NCBI GenBank assembly: GCA_039619475.1
Contig: CM077116.1
Location: forward strand, 300,370,464-300,434,463
Source of the DNA: Icerya purchasi
Taxonomy: Eukaryota > Arthropoda > Insecta > Hemiptera > Monophlebidae
Direction of reading: 5' to 3'
DNA length: 64,000 nucleotides
The position numbers were made by a program, and so were the translations under genes. Shown here one piece after another: positions 1 to 11,100 of the stretch (positions are counted from its first letter, which is position 1; every line of letters starts with the position of its first letter). The notes beneath the pieces were generated by a model. That model was given only the letters and a program-made list of their open reading frames with translations, did no database searches and was not told where the DNA came from.

Positions 1-892
1 TGCTCGTATTCCGGTCGTTTTTCTCGTAATGCACGGCTCAAACGAATCAATTGTAGCCTGTACCGATCGCCCGTAATGGAATCGCCAGGTTGTGGCGGCT
101 CGTAGTGTACCACACACTTTTGGTCCAATCAGATACACAGCATGACCTCCGAACTATGAATGTTCCGCTTCGGTGTTGATGTTGAGGTCGATGGCAATGA
201 TTGACCGGGCATAGCGTACTTCTTGGGGCTGTCGCAGAATATCCATTTCTCATCCCCAGTCACAATCCGATGTAAAAAACACGTTCTTTGTTGCCTTTGA
301 ATTAGCTGTTCACACGTAAAAAATCGCCTTTCAACGTCTTTCGGTTTCAGTTCATGAGGCATCCAATTGCCTTGCTTTTAAATCATTTCCATGGATTGTA
401 ATCGTACCGAAACTGCTTGTCGGATAACTCCCAATGATTCTGCAAGTTTCTCTTGCGTTTGACTCGGATCTTGATCGAGTAATACCTGCAATTCTTTGTC
501 TTCAAATTTTTTTAGCTGTCCAGAGCGAGGCTTGTTTTCAACGCTGAAGTCTCCATTCTTAAAACGTCGAAACCATTCCCTACATGATTTATCAGTTGGA
601 TCATTGTCACCATAAAAATTTCCACAAGCATTCGGTGCGATTCAGCTGCACTTTTCTTCCAATTAAAGAAGAAAAATAAAACCTCCCGCAAATGATGTTT
701 AGTTAACACAAAAGTTGACACATTCACCACAGTAAAACACGGTTTCCGTATGAAACTGAACGCGGTATAAACTCTACATGATTGATAGATGTTTCATCTC
801 TCCAAAATCATCGAAATCAGCTGTTACTATAAAACGTCCATAATTGCTAGCGCCATGTTTTATAAACGGACCGAACTAGTTTGCACTCCTAA
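1..892 (-). mobile_element. mariner transposon, degraded, cut by window edge
   Basis: Minus-strand remnant of a mariner (Tc1/mariner superfamily) cut-and-paste transposon. The N-terminal domain is readable at 730-512 (LREVL, FFFNWKKSAAES, HRMLVE), followed by MPHELKPKDVERR and the catalytic-core block IVTGDEKWI near 270, which holds the first catalytic aspartate; KRNIHSSEVMLCI follows. After that the frame breaks and resumes at 253-47 (VWYTTS, then the RYRLQ-like stretch). The second catalytic aspartate block (HDNARPH in the family) would lie left of base 1 and is not in the window. The 5' terminal inverted repeat is visible as minus TTAGGAGTGCAAACTAGTTC ending at 892, followed by a TA target dinucleotide at 893-894. 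Several frameshifts and stops make it inactive. Assignment to mariner is firm; the subfamily is not. Confidence 0.93.
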
Positions 893-894
893 TA

Positions 895-1390
895 TATCAA
901 GATGTTCAATAATAATCAAAAATATTCTAAAACGATCTAGAATGATCTATAATATTTTAGAATAATCCAACGCGCTCTATAATAATAAGGAGTAATCTAG
1001 AATGTTCGAAAATAATCTGAAATGTACTAAAATGATCTAGAATAATTTAGAACGTTCCCAAATAATCTAAAGTGTATTAAAATAATCAAGAATATTCTAG
1101 GAAGCTCGATAATAATTGAAAATGTTCTAAAACGATCTAAAATGGTCTGAAATGTTCCAGAGAATGCTCTAGAAGTTTCGAGAATAATTTGAAAAGATTT
1201 TAAATGATCTAGAATCATATCGAATTTTTAAAATGTCCTAAAATATTGCATGATGTTTGATAACGATCTAAAATAATCTAAAATGATCAAGAATATTCTG
1301 GAATAATCTAAAATGTTCCAAAATATTCTAAGTTGTTCAATAATAATCGTAAATGATCTAAAATCAATGAAAACAATTTAGAATCTAGCG
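895..1390. promoter_or_regulatory. dense heat-shock-element-like array
   Basis: About 500 bp made almost entirely of degenerate 10-11-base units of the kind AATNNTCTAGA / GAANNTTC, that is, alternating GAA and TTC triplets at 5-base spacing, which is what heat-shock factor trimers bind. The best site is GAA-gt-TTC-ga-GAA at 1172-1184; others include AGAATGTTC near 1000, AGAACGTTC near 1050 and AGAATATTCT near 1090. It starts directly after the mariner end and leads into a TATA box. Alternatively it is a degenerate tandem satellite whose unit merely resembles heat-shock elements. No protein coding is believable here. Confidence 0.5.
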
Positions 1391-1440
1391 AGTTGAGGAA
1401 AGTTGTAGGAAATTTCGCTCTTCGGAGATATATAAGGCTG
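1391..1440 (+). promoter_or_regulatory. TATA promoter copy 1 (heat-shock type)
   Basis: TATATAAGGC at 1429-1438 is preceded by GGAAATTTCGCTCTTCGGAG. The same arrangement (GAAATCTCATTCGTC then ATATATAAGGC) recurs about 380 bp downstream, so this looks like one of two duplicated core promoters below the heat-shock-element-like array. No matching initiator or leader was seen directly downstream. Confidence 0.45.
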
Positions 1441-1754
1441 AAATTTATAATAATATCATCGGTAACTGTAATAATTGTTAATAATTATAGTTATTAAAAA
1501 CAGCTATATTACATAGTTGAATTATAAAGTAATAATTTTTTTAATATTTCGAAAATCAGTTAAAATCTTTTCACAATTTTTTAAAAATATTATAGGATTT
1601 TCTAGAAATTTCTAAAATTTATTCTCCCAGAAAAAAGATCTCAAAAACTTTAGACGCTAGAAATTATTTATGCTACATTCCAGAAATTTTCATTGTCAAA
1701 GATCTATAGGGCTTTAAACAAAATTCTCACGAAATTTCTTCAATATCCGAAATC

Positions 1755-1950
1755 GAGTATATCCGAATGTTCTAGAATGTTTTGGGACCAGAAATCTCAT
1801 TCGTCGATGATATATAAGGCAAAGGTCAGTACGCTTTCGTCAGTTATATTTTAGCAACGATCAAGAGTGGATCAAAGAAAAAAATAACAAAAAGTTCAGA
1901 GTGAATATTCAAATAATAAAGTCGAGTAATTGTGAAAAAGTGAGTATAGA
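1755..1950 (+). promoter_or_regulatory. heat-shock-type promoter copy 2 with leader and splice donor
   Basis: A four-module heat-shock element GAATGTTCTAGAATGTTT at 1765-1782 lies about 29 bp upstream of a TATA box (TATATAAG, 1811-1818). The initiator-like TCAGTT at 1839-1844 puts a start about 30 bp below the TATA box. An A-rich leader follows and ends in AAAAA|GTGAGTAT, a good splice donor at 1940. This resembles insect heat-shock gene promoters, including those with a leader intron such as hsp83. No heat-shock coding exon follows: the next recognisable sequence is a Helitron fragment. It may be a captured promoter or the stump of a disrupted gene. Confidence 0.55.
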
Positions 1951-2034
1951 ACTTTTTTTACTTTTATTAATTTCTAAGCGAAACACTAACTGGCGAGGAT
2001 GGTTTATCTAAAATACAGACGTTGATCATCAGAA

Positions 2035-2425
2035 CAAGGTGAATTGGCAAAAATTAAAATACGATCTCATGGAGAAATTGAAGTTAACAATCAATGAGTA
2101 GAGTTTCGAGAATCTGATTTTTTCTAAAATGTTCAAAGTCCACATCAACGTCGAATGCTACAGTTCTGTTAAATCCGCCAAATACGTACGTAACCATATT
2201 AACAAGGGCAGTGATATGGCTGCCTTTACAATGACTAGAAAAGACCATTACGATGAGAGATAGCCTAGTATCAAATTGGTCGTTATACTAATAGCAATGA
2301 AACAATTTGGCGAATTTTAGGTTTCCCGATTCACGGTCGAGATCCACATCTGAGACGGGGAGACTGGTCCTCGTGTCATTAAGCGTACTATATATTCTGA
2401 CCCGGGTAACATTGCAGCTCGTTTA
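2035..2425 (+). pseudogene. Helitron Rep/helicase-like fragment
   Basis: Degraded plus-strand fragment of a Helitron rolling-circle transposase, from the helitron-like N-terminal region upstream of the helicase. Short blocks in neighbouring frames match the family: GEIEVNN near 2080, then HINVECYSSVKSAKYV and NKGSDMAAFTM (family: HINVEYCNSVKAIKYICKY.NKGSD). After a frameshift come QIGRYTNSNETIWRILGFPI and HGRDP (family: QMGRYISSNEAVWRI.SFPIHERDP). Frameshifts and stops exclude function. It sits about 100 bp downstream of the heat-shock-type leader. A second Helitron protein fragment lies at 60955-61325 and a Helitron-like 3' end at 50841-50870, so the family has been active in this genome. 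Confidence 0.85.
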
Positions 2426-2995
2426 TCAATAGATTTCCTGCTAAAAATATCCTTTTTCTATCTAAGCAAGCACACTTCAAATCATGGTCAGATATCCACA
2501 TTATCTCCTTTTCCAATCCTCATTCCTTTTATAAACTAACACAGACTCCCTCCTCATCACGGTCTTGGTTTGCTGATTTTGCTGGTCTCAGTCGCCCATT
2601 ATTTCTTCCATAACACGCCTTCGTTCAACCATAGTTGTCTTCCTTTGTCTCTTCTTCGTTTTTCTATTGTTTCTTCTTCACATTGTATTTTTCATCCCTC
2701 GGATCACGAATGCGTTTGTGATCCGGACCGTATTCTCTCTGAATGTTCTCTTCTTGTGCAGGAGCGTTCCTTCTCTTAAGTTCTTGCATCTTAAATTGCC
2801 TACTCCGTTTTTTGTTTTCTATATACTTTCCTTTCCTTCGCCAGATGTTGTTCCAGCTTTAGAAGAGTTAATTTCCTCCGTTTCTGTATATATAAAATTT
2901 AAGCTTTTTGTTCCTAATTCTTGGATGGTGGGTCGTTGCCTTTGGTTGGCGTTCCCAAAAAGGCGAAAAAAAAAAATAAATAAAAATCGACTGTA
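2426..2995 (+). mobile_element. I-like LINE 3' fragment (after RNase H)
   Basis: 5'-truncated LINE end on the plus strand. The readable block is the C-terminal region after RNase H with its Cys/His knuckle (ECVCDPDRILSECSLLVQE) and then LKLPTPFFVFYILSFPSPD. These match CDRDHIFFxCSSL and LGxPTPYxASFILSxPS in the other copies at 13140, 35271, 58735 and 61570. It ends near GWRSQKGEKKK and an A-rich tail at 2965-2985. Non-functional. Confidence 0.75.
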
Positions 2996-5089
2996 ACGAA
3001 ATTATAAGACGGATAGAGACGGAAAGTGAAAGAGATATATTGTTATATGGCGAGGCATAGTTGAAAGTAATAATGTGGTTTCACATTCACCAGATGACTT
3101 CGGAAATCCACCAATAACTGTTTTTGCGTTTAATCGAGAGGATGATTGTTTAAGTTCTCGGATAATGAATTTCTTAGTGTCTTATCTTTAAAATCTTTAA
3201 TTTTGAAAATAACGTTATATTTTATTGAAATGTCGGTTTTGTGCGAGATTACTCGCTTTAGGCAAATTGGCCAACTGGTTAGTTTTTTTTTCATACTGTT
3301 AGTCAGTTGCAGCAGTTTTAGAACTGTGTATGTGGATTAATGGGCTATGTGTCACCACACCTAGTCAGGGGTAGACGGGTGAAATGATAAATAAATACTA
3401 ACTTCGGTTACATATATATAAAACCCCGTTTATTTATGGGATAAAATTGAAATTCGCGATACGGACGCAGGTCAATGTAAATACTGTCTTCGCTGGATTA
3501 AAATTAAAGCGTTAAACGTGAATAGTTAATCGGAGAATCCGATATATTCGATGAACCGTTTTGGTTTTTCAACTGGTTCTCTATTCTAAAAATGGAACCT
3601 TACATCTAGTCCCAATCACGATAAAACATTATTGCGTGGTTATTGTAAAATCGAGTGAATATGTTGTTCGCGCTGATAAATTAAATAGGTCACGGTGAAT
3701 TTACCGTGATGTCAGCGAATGAAGAAAATTGCCTATATATGGCTATAAAAATAAAAAATAAATAAAAACCAGTGCAACGCAAAGATACATTATTTTCTAC
3801 AAATTTTTTGTATTTTCTTTATCTTTTTCAGAATTTATTAACAAATTCTGTCCTTGTGCGGGTTTTCGTTTGTTATGTCATTTCTGTTTACGATATTTCA
3901 ATTAATCGCTGGAGATCGTTATTTATTTGTTAATGTAACATATATATATATATGGTACTGGATCCCTTTTAACAAGTCACAGAAATTTGATGTTTGTGTG
4001 GATTTGTTTATACTGTGCTAGATTAAAACAAATTGTAAAGAAATGGTTTTCCCAGTTATGGATTTGATAAAATTTCAGATAACACTTGTGGAATTGAAAT
4101 ATAGTTAAACATTTTAACTCTTAATAGCTCAGTTTATTGAAAACTGTATATGACTTGATTTTTTTTAAGCATTTCCCGCGTAGATTTCTGTGCTCTTAGC
4201 CACCTACGCACAGGTATTCTTGTCGAATAATTTTATTCTTCAGAGAGCCCCAACCCCTATGAATTATTCTTTCTGAAAGTGTTGCTCCTGCAACTCCCTA
4301 CATATCGTGCGACTGTCCAGCACTCTCGTTCCATCGGCCCCCTTTTATTAATAAAACCCAACAGTTACTAACATTCTTGAGAATTCCCCGGTGCAATTTC
4401 ATCTGTGATACAGTTTAACAACAGTTATCTATAAGAACAAATCACACATCCGCGTACTGTAATAGCCACAATAGCGTGTCTACAAAAAAAATACAAAAAA
4501 AGCAACATCGTGGTAGTCCGAATTGTGTCATATGTTGTGCGCTTGAAAGCAGCGCAAATGATGATAATATCGAAACCCACGGCGAAAAGATGCTCAAGAC
4601 TTTGGACAATAATTGACGAATTATCGACTGCTGATTCGAGCAAATTATCGAGTGGTGAACGAAAAATACAAAACCATGCGCACACGCAAACATTTTTTAA
4701 GAACTCAAAAACAGAGTAGTGTTGATTTGGAACTCTGTTCTGGTCGCTGGATTATATTTGTATACTGAAGCCTATTTTAAATGGCAAACATGATCAAGCG
4801 ACAATTAAACAATTTCTTAAAATACAGATAGAAAACTTGCCGAAAAATCGTATAAATCGTTTAATTTCTTTTTTTGTTTGTTATAATTTTCCATTACAAC
4901 TGATCAACTTTAGTGGTCATTCAGCGATTAATTAAATATGATAAAGAATGTTTTGTGGATGGTTAATACTCGGTAGTACTCCTTCTAAACTTTATAACGG
5001 CTGGACAAGGTCCAAATGCTTATTTCGCCACAGTCTGCGTGTTTCACCGGAATTATCCAGCAAATTGGGGGAAAGTGGATTCATATGAG
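2996..5089. other. no gene recognised; AT-rich intergenic sequence
   Basis: Short open frames here (for example 3146-3340, 4510-4719) have no recognisable domain and read like low-complexity AT-rich sequence. A short (TA)n run lies at 3941-3953. The stretch 4230-4390 is less AT-rich than its surroundings but gave no match I can name. Confidence 0.5.
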
Positions 5090-6045
5090 TGTTATGTCAG
5101 GCGAGATGTTTATTTGTTTGCCTTTTGATTTCATCCTCCACAAACATGACGTTTAAGTCATTATAGAGGGTAAAATTTGAGACGTACCAGGGGGTGGGGC
5201 TGCAGTAATGGTTCTCACTACCCCATTTTGATATCGTTGTATTTTTTGCAAGTTAGATGCTTTTGCGCAGCCCCATAACTGTGTAACAGCCAGATCGGTT
5301 TTAGAGCTACTATTTTATATAATAGATTTTATTTTCTAACGGAAAGCCTGATCTCTCAGCTAACAGCCACGACGGTTCTAGTTTTAAACCTCAAATGCTC
5401 GATTTTTCTCTAAATGTAGATACTCCAAGTCAGTCTCGCGTCCAAGTGCATACCTAAGTATTTTACGTTATTAGCATTTAGTATTACGACATTATTTATT
5501 TCGATTAGCAGGCGTTCAATTTTTCGATTTTTGAATGAAATGTTCGCCGACTTACTTTCATTGACGACTATGCGCCATCGTTTTAGTCAAGTCTCTACGT
5601 GCTTAAGTGGCTAATGCAGTTTTACCGGGGCCGTATTGTCCTACACATCCACGTCCAAGATGGCTACGTCATCCGCGTACAAAGCTACTTCTGTATTACC
5701 CAGCGACAAGAAGTCGGACGTGTAGATTAAGTATAATATTGGACCAAGAACGATCCCGTGCGGGACCCCGGCTCTTACCGGAAAAATATCTGAGATTATC
5801 ACCCGGAAATATTTTTCTTGTATATAAGATTTTAGATAGAAGAAGTGAGGAAGCAGAAGTTTAAGTTTATACAGCAATCCCTGATGCCACGTCCTATCGA
5901 AAGCCTGCTGGACATCCAGAAACGCGGCCGTACAAATATTCTTGTTTTCCGAGCTATTTTCAATCATTTTCGTTAGTCTGTGAATCTATTCTATAGTGTT
6001 GCGGTGTTTACAAAAACCAAATTAAAAATCGGGAATAGTTGATTG
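5090..6045 (-). mobile_element. jockey-like LINE reverse transcriptase remnant
   Basis: Minus-strand reverse-transcriptase fragment of a jockey-type non-LTR retrotransposon. 5967-5641 carries FLDVQQAFDRTWHQGLLYKL (palm motif A), VPHGIVLGPILYLIYTSDF (motif B; the usual PQGS is PHGI) and ALYADDVAI with the catalytic YADD intact. Downstream, broken frames to about 5100 still show QLWGCAKASNLQKIQRYQN and TITAAP, the C-terminal block typical of jockey (compare 32540-32620). Both endonuclease and 5' end are missing, which is usual for 5'-truncated LINE copies. Confidence 0.88.
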
Positions 6046-7019
6046 ATAGGTTTTTGAAAAGGAAAACTTTTTCCGATCGATACATGAATATATCTGACAA
6101 CATTATGACATCGAAAATACTCGAAGGCGAGATTATTTAATCCTGGCATATCAGCCGTGCTATAATTAAATAAATTCTATTTTTAATTACCCCCTCTGAA
6201 ATGAAAAAATCTCCGGGTGGTACATTATATTTCCGTGTATATCTTTTTCTTTTTTTCTCATTTTATTTTGCAATGTAGAAATCGTAAAATATTTGCAATG
6301 TCGATCAAATAGTAAGACATAATCAAAATATGAACACTGGAATAGCATCTTGATAGTTTAACAGCAAGCGGGTGGAGGAGACCGTTGGAAGAAATAGAGC
6401 AAAGTGAGCAGAATGCCGAGCCTCTAGTATTTATTATTTTTTGATTACATTCAATATTGTACGCGCATACACATCACTTTATAATTAAAAGTTATGCGGG
6501 AGTACATAGTTCCTCAATCTTTTGCCCAGATAAAATTCTAAAATCAAATCTTCGTCGCTTCCAAAAGGCACGATATAAATTTTTTTCTTATTTTACGTGA
6601 AAATTATCCGGTATTGATAAAATAATTTAATACTTACGATTTTTTTTTTCTATTTGTTTATTTCACTACGCATACAGCAAAAAAATCATTGATTACACGT
6701 GTCGGAAATGTTTAAAACTAACCTAAACTTATTCAAAGAATTTCCTTCCTTATTTTTCGTTTTATTCCTACATTATTTTTATTTTTATTTTTATTTTTAT
6801 TTTTTCAAATCACACATCTGCGTGTTTCAAAGAGAAAAGCGATCTCTCTATTTCTGCATGTACTCGCATGCACACGGAGATATGAAGAAAATCAGAACGG
6901 ATAAATTCCCACCGAGTTCACTGAAAAGTGATCGAAACTCGATATTTCGATTTTAAATTTTGATGAAAATTTTCGTATTCCGTTCTTACAATTCGTTTTT
7001 AAAAATTGTTTCCAATAAT
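6046..7019. other. no gene; AT-rich with a short (TTTTTA)n run
   Basis: No coding sequence is supported. A hexamer microsatellite of TTTTTA units lies around 6776-6806. The open frame at 6699-6956 spans it and is low-complexity. Confidence 0.5.
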
Positions 7020-7600
7020 CTTCAACGGGTTAAGTTTATTCAAAGTCTGGCTTTGAAGATCCTGTGTGTGGTAAGCCCAAGTGAGCCTCCGGTCTAAGCG
7101 TGAAATCTCTCACGTAGTTTTCGGAATAGGATGATTTATTTTTATGCAGGTATTTTCTAGTGTGAAAATTGCTTTAGTAGACTTAGAAAGGGATACCTCG
7201 ATCTAATTTCTCGAAAGAATTTTCACATGAGTTGACCGACTGATTATTTTCCATTGCACATTCCACTATCTTCTATTTTCAATGAGGATGATAAAAAATT
7301 GTCAGCATAAGACAGACGACGTGTATCCATTGGGTAAGTGAATGATAAAAGTGGGGAATGTATATAAATGTTGAATAAAATAGGGCTTAAAATAGTTTTT
7401 TGCGCTGAGCCAATGGATATAACCGCGCAAACTATTTTCTCAGTGACCGAATTTAAAAATAGTAGCTTTATGTTAAAGAAAAAAGGGCTGCAAATATACT
7501 TGCTGGAATTCCTATAATTTTTAATTATCGAGGTATAATGAAGGACTAAGAACATTAACAAATTCCCCTGTAATGTCTAAAAAGGTAGGGGTGGATATCT
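7020..7600 (-). mobile_element. LINE reverse transcriptase fragment
   Basis: Minus-strand reverse-transcriptase remnant. 7561-7244 reads GSAQKTILSPILFNIYIHSP (family: GLPQGSVLSPILFNIYINDL) and then RRLSYADNFLSSS, where the catalytic YADD has become YADN. Downstream frames to about 7030 keep some LINE-like character. It is a short, inactive piece, possibly of the I-like family seen elsewhere in the window. Confidence 0.7.
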
Positions 7601-7950
7601 TCTATATTCTGATCTTTGAAGCTTAATGAAGTGATTCCTCATGAAAGAAGGCGAGATGATCTTTTCACGAAAAAGAGAGCAAACAAAAAAAGTTCTTAGT
7701 AATTTTATTTATTATTCGAAGACTTTTACGTTTTATACTATTCGTATTTCATATATTTTTGTCAGCCGTATTGGACACCGGAATTTAGTAAATCTCAATT
7801 GTTGGATTTATTTTGATTTTTCGGTAATATTGTGACTAGGTCACGGTTGTTTTGATATATGTAAATTCACTTACGATTGACAAATATCAATATTGTACCA
7901 ATTAAAAAGGGCGGATGGCGCTCGAAAATTATATTTCGTTTTTTCATGTT

Positions 7951-7956
7951 TTTATT
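7951..7956 (-). terminator. polyadenylation signal of the SLC17 gene
   Basis: AATAAA on the minus strand, 28-33 bases after the stop codon of the SLC17-like gene. It is the nearest canonical signal and would give a very short 3' untranslated region. Confidence 0.5.
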
Positions 7957-7983
7957 TTACTTCCCCATTTTACAGTTAGATTT

Positions 7984-8106
7984 CTAACTGTCTACAGTAT
8001 GAGCCCATGATTGCAATTTTCCGCTTCCAAAAGACACATACACTACCGCATTGAGTATCCATGCACCAACGCAGGTATAGAATGCAATTTGCCACTCTTC
8101 TTTCTT
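7984..8106 (-). CDS. SLC17 gene terminal exon
   Basis: After ATTTTACAG it reads KKEEWQIAFYTCVGAWILNA (helix 12; family E.W..VF.I......) and VYVSFGSGKLQSWA, then TAG at 7986-7984. Separated from the preceding exon by a 17.1-kb intron that contains the nested transposons. Confidence 0.95.
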   Translation of the reverse strand, partial: KKEEWQIAFYTCVGAWILNAVVYVSFGSGKLQSWAHTVDS

Positions 8107-11100
8107 CTGTAAAATTACGTGAAATATATACTTTAGAACAAAAATAAAATAAACATTTGATTTCTGTAACTTAATCGATAAAATATGTCAGTTGTTGTGT
8201 TTAAATACAAAAGTTTACCTGTTCTTATGTTTAAGTTCAGTAATCGTAGATGACATGCTTCGGGGATGCACAGATGTCCACGTATCTATTCGATCTGGCC
8301 ATTTAGTTCTCTACATGTTCCGCGTTTTTAGATGAAAAGCAGTTTGACAAATTATTCGATTGCACTCTGCTTTATTTGGTTTATTAAAGGACTTTATTAA
8401 CGTGAGAGTACTTTTACCGTTCATCTGTCGTACAGACTGCGTAAGCGTATTTCTTTTGAAACCAAAAATTTGTCATTAACGTTTTTTTTCTCAGTTACAT
8501 GGAAAGATAATTGAAATTTACGTCGTTTCGACCAGAAATAAACACTGAAAGATTTCTACACTGTGCAGGTAAATACAGGAGAATGAGATTGTTGTAAAAC
8601 GATAAAGTTTTCAAGCATACAACCATTTCTATTATAGCTCAGACAGGCCCAGAGAAGACAGTAAGAAATCCAATCGTCAGCTATAATAAAAGTTGTGAAA
8701 CAAGGGAGCTGCAAAAGGCGGGGAAGGAAAAATTGTTGAGATCAAAATACAAATGAATAAATATATACATACATATATTGCTGCCCAGATCGTTGTGAGA
8801 CTCGATATATCAAGCAGACCACCTGAGACCAGGGCTTATTTAAAGTGCTAGGATAACAAAATCATGTTTTTTGTAACGTAATTATTCATGTGGATCATAG
8901 GAACCGTAGTGGGGTAAGCTAAATTTAAAAATAAAATATAAAAATCTTGCAGTTTTATAATGTATTATGCGAGACCCGAAAGGTAGACTATTACATGTGA
9001 TTAAGATTTTATACAGATGCTACGAAGCGCGACATTGTTACCGCATGATACTACTTAGCAGATGATATTATCGTAGTTCTCTTGTCAACGCTGCGAGACC
9101 CAAATCAGTTTGGTTTTAGCATTTTTCAGAAGTTTTGAATTCGCGATTTTTCATATACAGGATTTTTTGTTGTTGCTTACTATGAAAAACCGAGCAGATT
9201 TAATTTTGAATTCAGTAAAAACTGGGAAGTTAATTCAAATCAAAATACCTTTATTGAGGAAACAAACATTCAATCAAAAATTTAAACCAAACAATACCAA
9301 TATCTTATAAATTAAATTTCCTCGGCCCGTAAAGAGCAAAGGTTTCCTTTAACCGTTCCCATTCCGTTCTATCGCTATTTTTTCAAAGTGTTTATAGTTT
9401 AGAAATTTGTTTAAGTCGTCTTTCCACCTACACTTCCGGTGTCCCGCTTTACGCTTATGATGCGACAGATACCAAAAAGCGCGACCCTATAAGTCCAGCG
9501 GTTGTCTTTTAGTCTTATTACGTGACCGGCCCATTCCCACGTTCTCCTCCGTACAGGACTTACTACGTCTACATTCTTACTCAAGGTGCTTTTAATTTTT
9601 TCTAATCTAACTCGATCTTTTTTTCTGACTTTAAGAATTGATCTTTCTATCGCATTCTGTGTTGTCCTAAGCTTGTTAGTTGTTAGACTATTCAATGACC
9701 AGTTTTGACACCCGTAGGTTAGCACTGGTACTACTCACATATTAAAAATCTGACTTTTTTGCGTGTTATTAAAAGGACCTTTGAATATACTCTTAAGCGA
9801 CCAATACTTATTCCATGTCTTTGTTATTCTTAAGTTTATTATTTCGTTTTCCATATGGTTATTGAATGAGAGCACCTGGCCTAAATACGTCGCTTCGTCT
9901 GTTACCACCAATTGGGTATTGTTAATTTGCATTGCGGGCTGATCTTTGTTTTTTGTTGGTATCCTAGTTTTCTTATTATTTATGGACAGTCCTGCTTCTG
10001 ACCCTACACCATCTAGTTTCAGTAACATCTCTTTTAGTTCTTCTAAGGATGCAGCGAGAAGAATTATATCATTGGCAAATCTTAGGTTTAATAGTTTGGT
10101 GCCATTAATGTTTATACCCTTGTCCTCCCATCCCAACTTCCTAAAAATCTCTTCCAGTACACAATTAAATAAAATTGGTGATAGTGGGTCCCCATGCCTA
10201 ACCCCCTTATTAATAGAAAAGTACCGACCTGTATTATCCGTTATTATCCGTCCTTTTAGCCCTCTATATAATTCCTGAATTATCTTTATCAGATTTCCTG
10301 GGACCCCCCCTGATTATACAATGTTCTAACGATAAATTCGTGCTTTACGGAATTAAACGCTTTGTTATAGTCTGTCACGGCTAAATGTACATTAATTTGG
10401 TATTCATTACTTTTTTTAATTATTTGATTTACATATAGTGTACAAGTGGTCTATTGTTGAAAAAGTCTTCCTAAAACCAGCCTGCTCTATTGATTGTTGG
10501 CTTTCTAGAAAATGTTTTAATCTTTTTTCTAATAATTTTGAAGACAGTTTTGACATGCTTAGGCCTAGGGTAATAGGACGGTAGTTTCCGATTTTATGAC
10601 GGTCACCCTTCTTATATATTAGTATAATATCTGAGTATTTCCATTCTGTTGGAATGGTTCCTGATTTTAAAATTTTATTATATAGTAATGTTAAAGACTT
10701 TATTAACATTTCCCCGTCCAGTTTTATCTGTTTGTTTGTTATTCCGTCGTGACCTGGACTTTTATTACATCTTAGTTCCTTTACGACAGCCTCTATTTCT
10801 TTAGCTAAAAATTCTGGTTCCGGGCCCCAGTTTATCTCCTCGAAGCTATGGAAAGCCATTTTATTTATGTTTTCGTCTTTGTATAATTCAGTATAGTAGT
10901 TGGTTATCAGCTCGTTTATTTCTTTCCTGCCGTAAATTTTTTGTCCTTTTGTATTTTCGAAGTATATGTTCCATGGAATCCCTGTCCTTAGCTGTTTTTT
11001 CATTTTCCTTATATTTTTGCTACTCTCCAGTGTAGCTCTTATTATTTTGGTTCTGTTTAGTTCTCTATTCTCTTTTATTTTCCTTCTTATCACTTTGGAA

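Noticed and set aside
1027..1218. Minus-strand 63-codon frame in the heat-shock-like array
   Set aside because: Repeating amino-acid pattern follows the DNA repeat; not a gene.
1965..2035. Heat-shock protein coding exon after the leader donor
   Set aside because: No HSP motif in any frame downstream; the next match is to Helitron.
4425..4719. Overlapping open frames on both strands around 4.5 kb
   Set aside because: No recognisable domain, no splice context and no conservation clue; AT-rich sequence gives such frames by chance.
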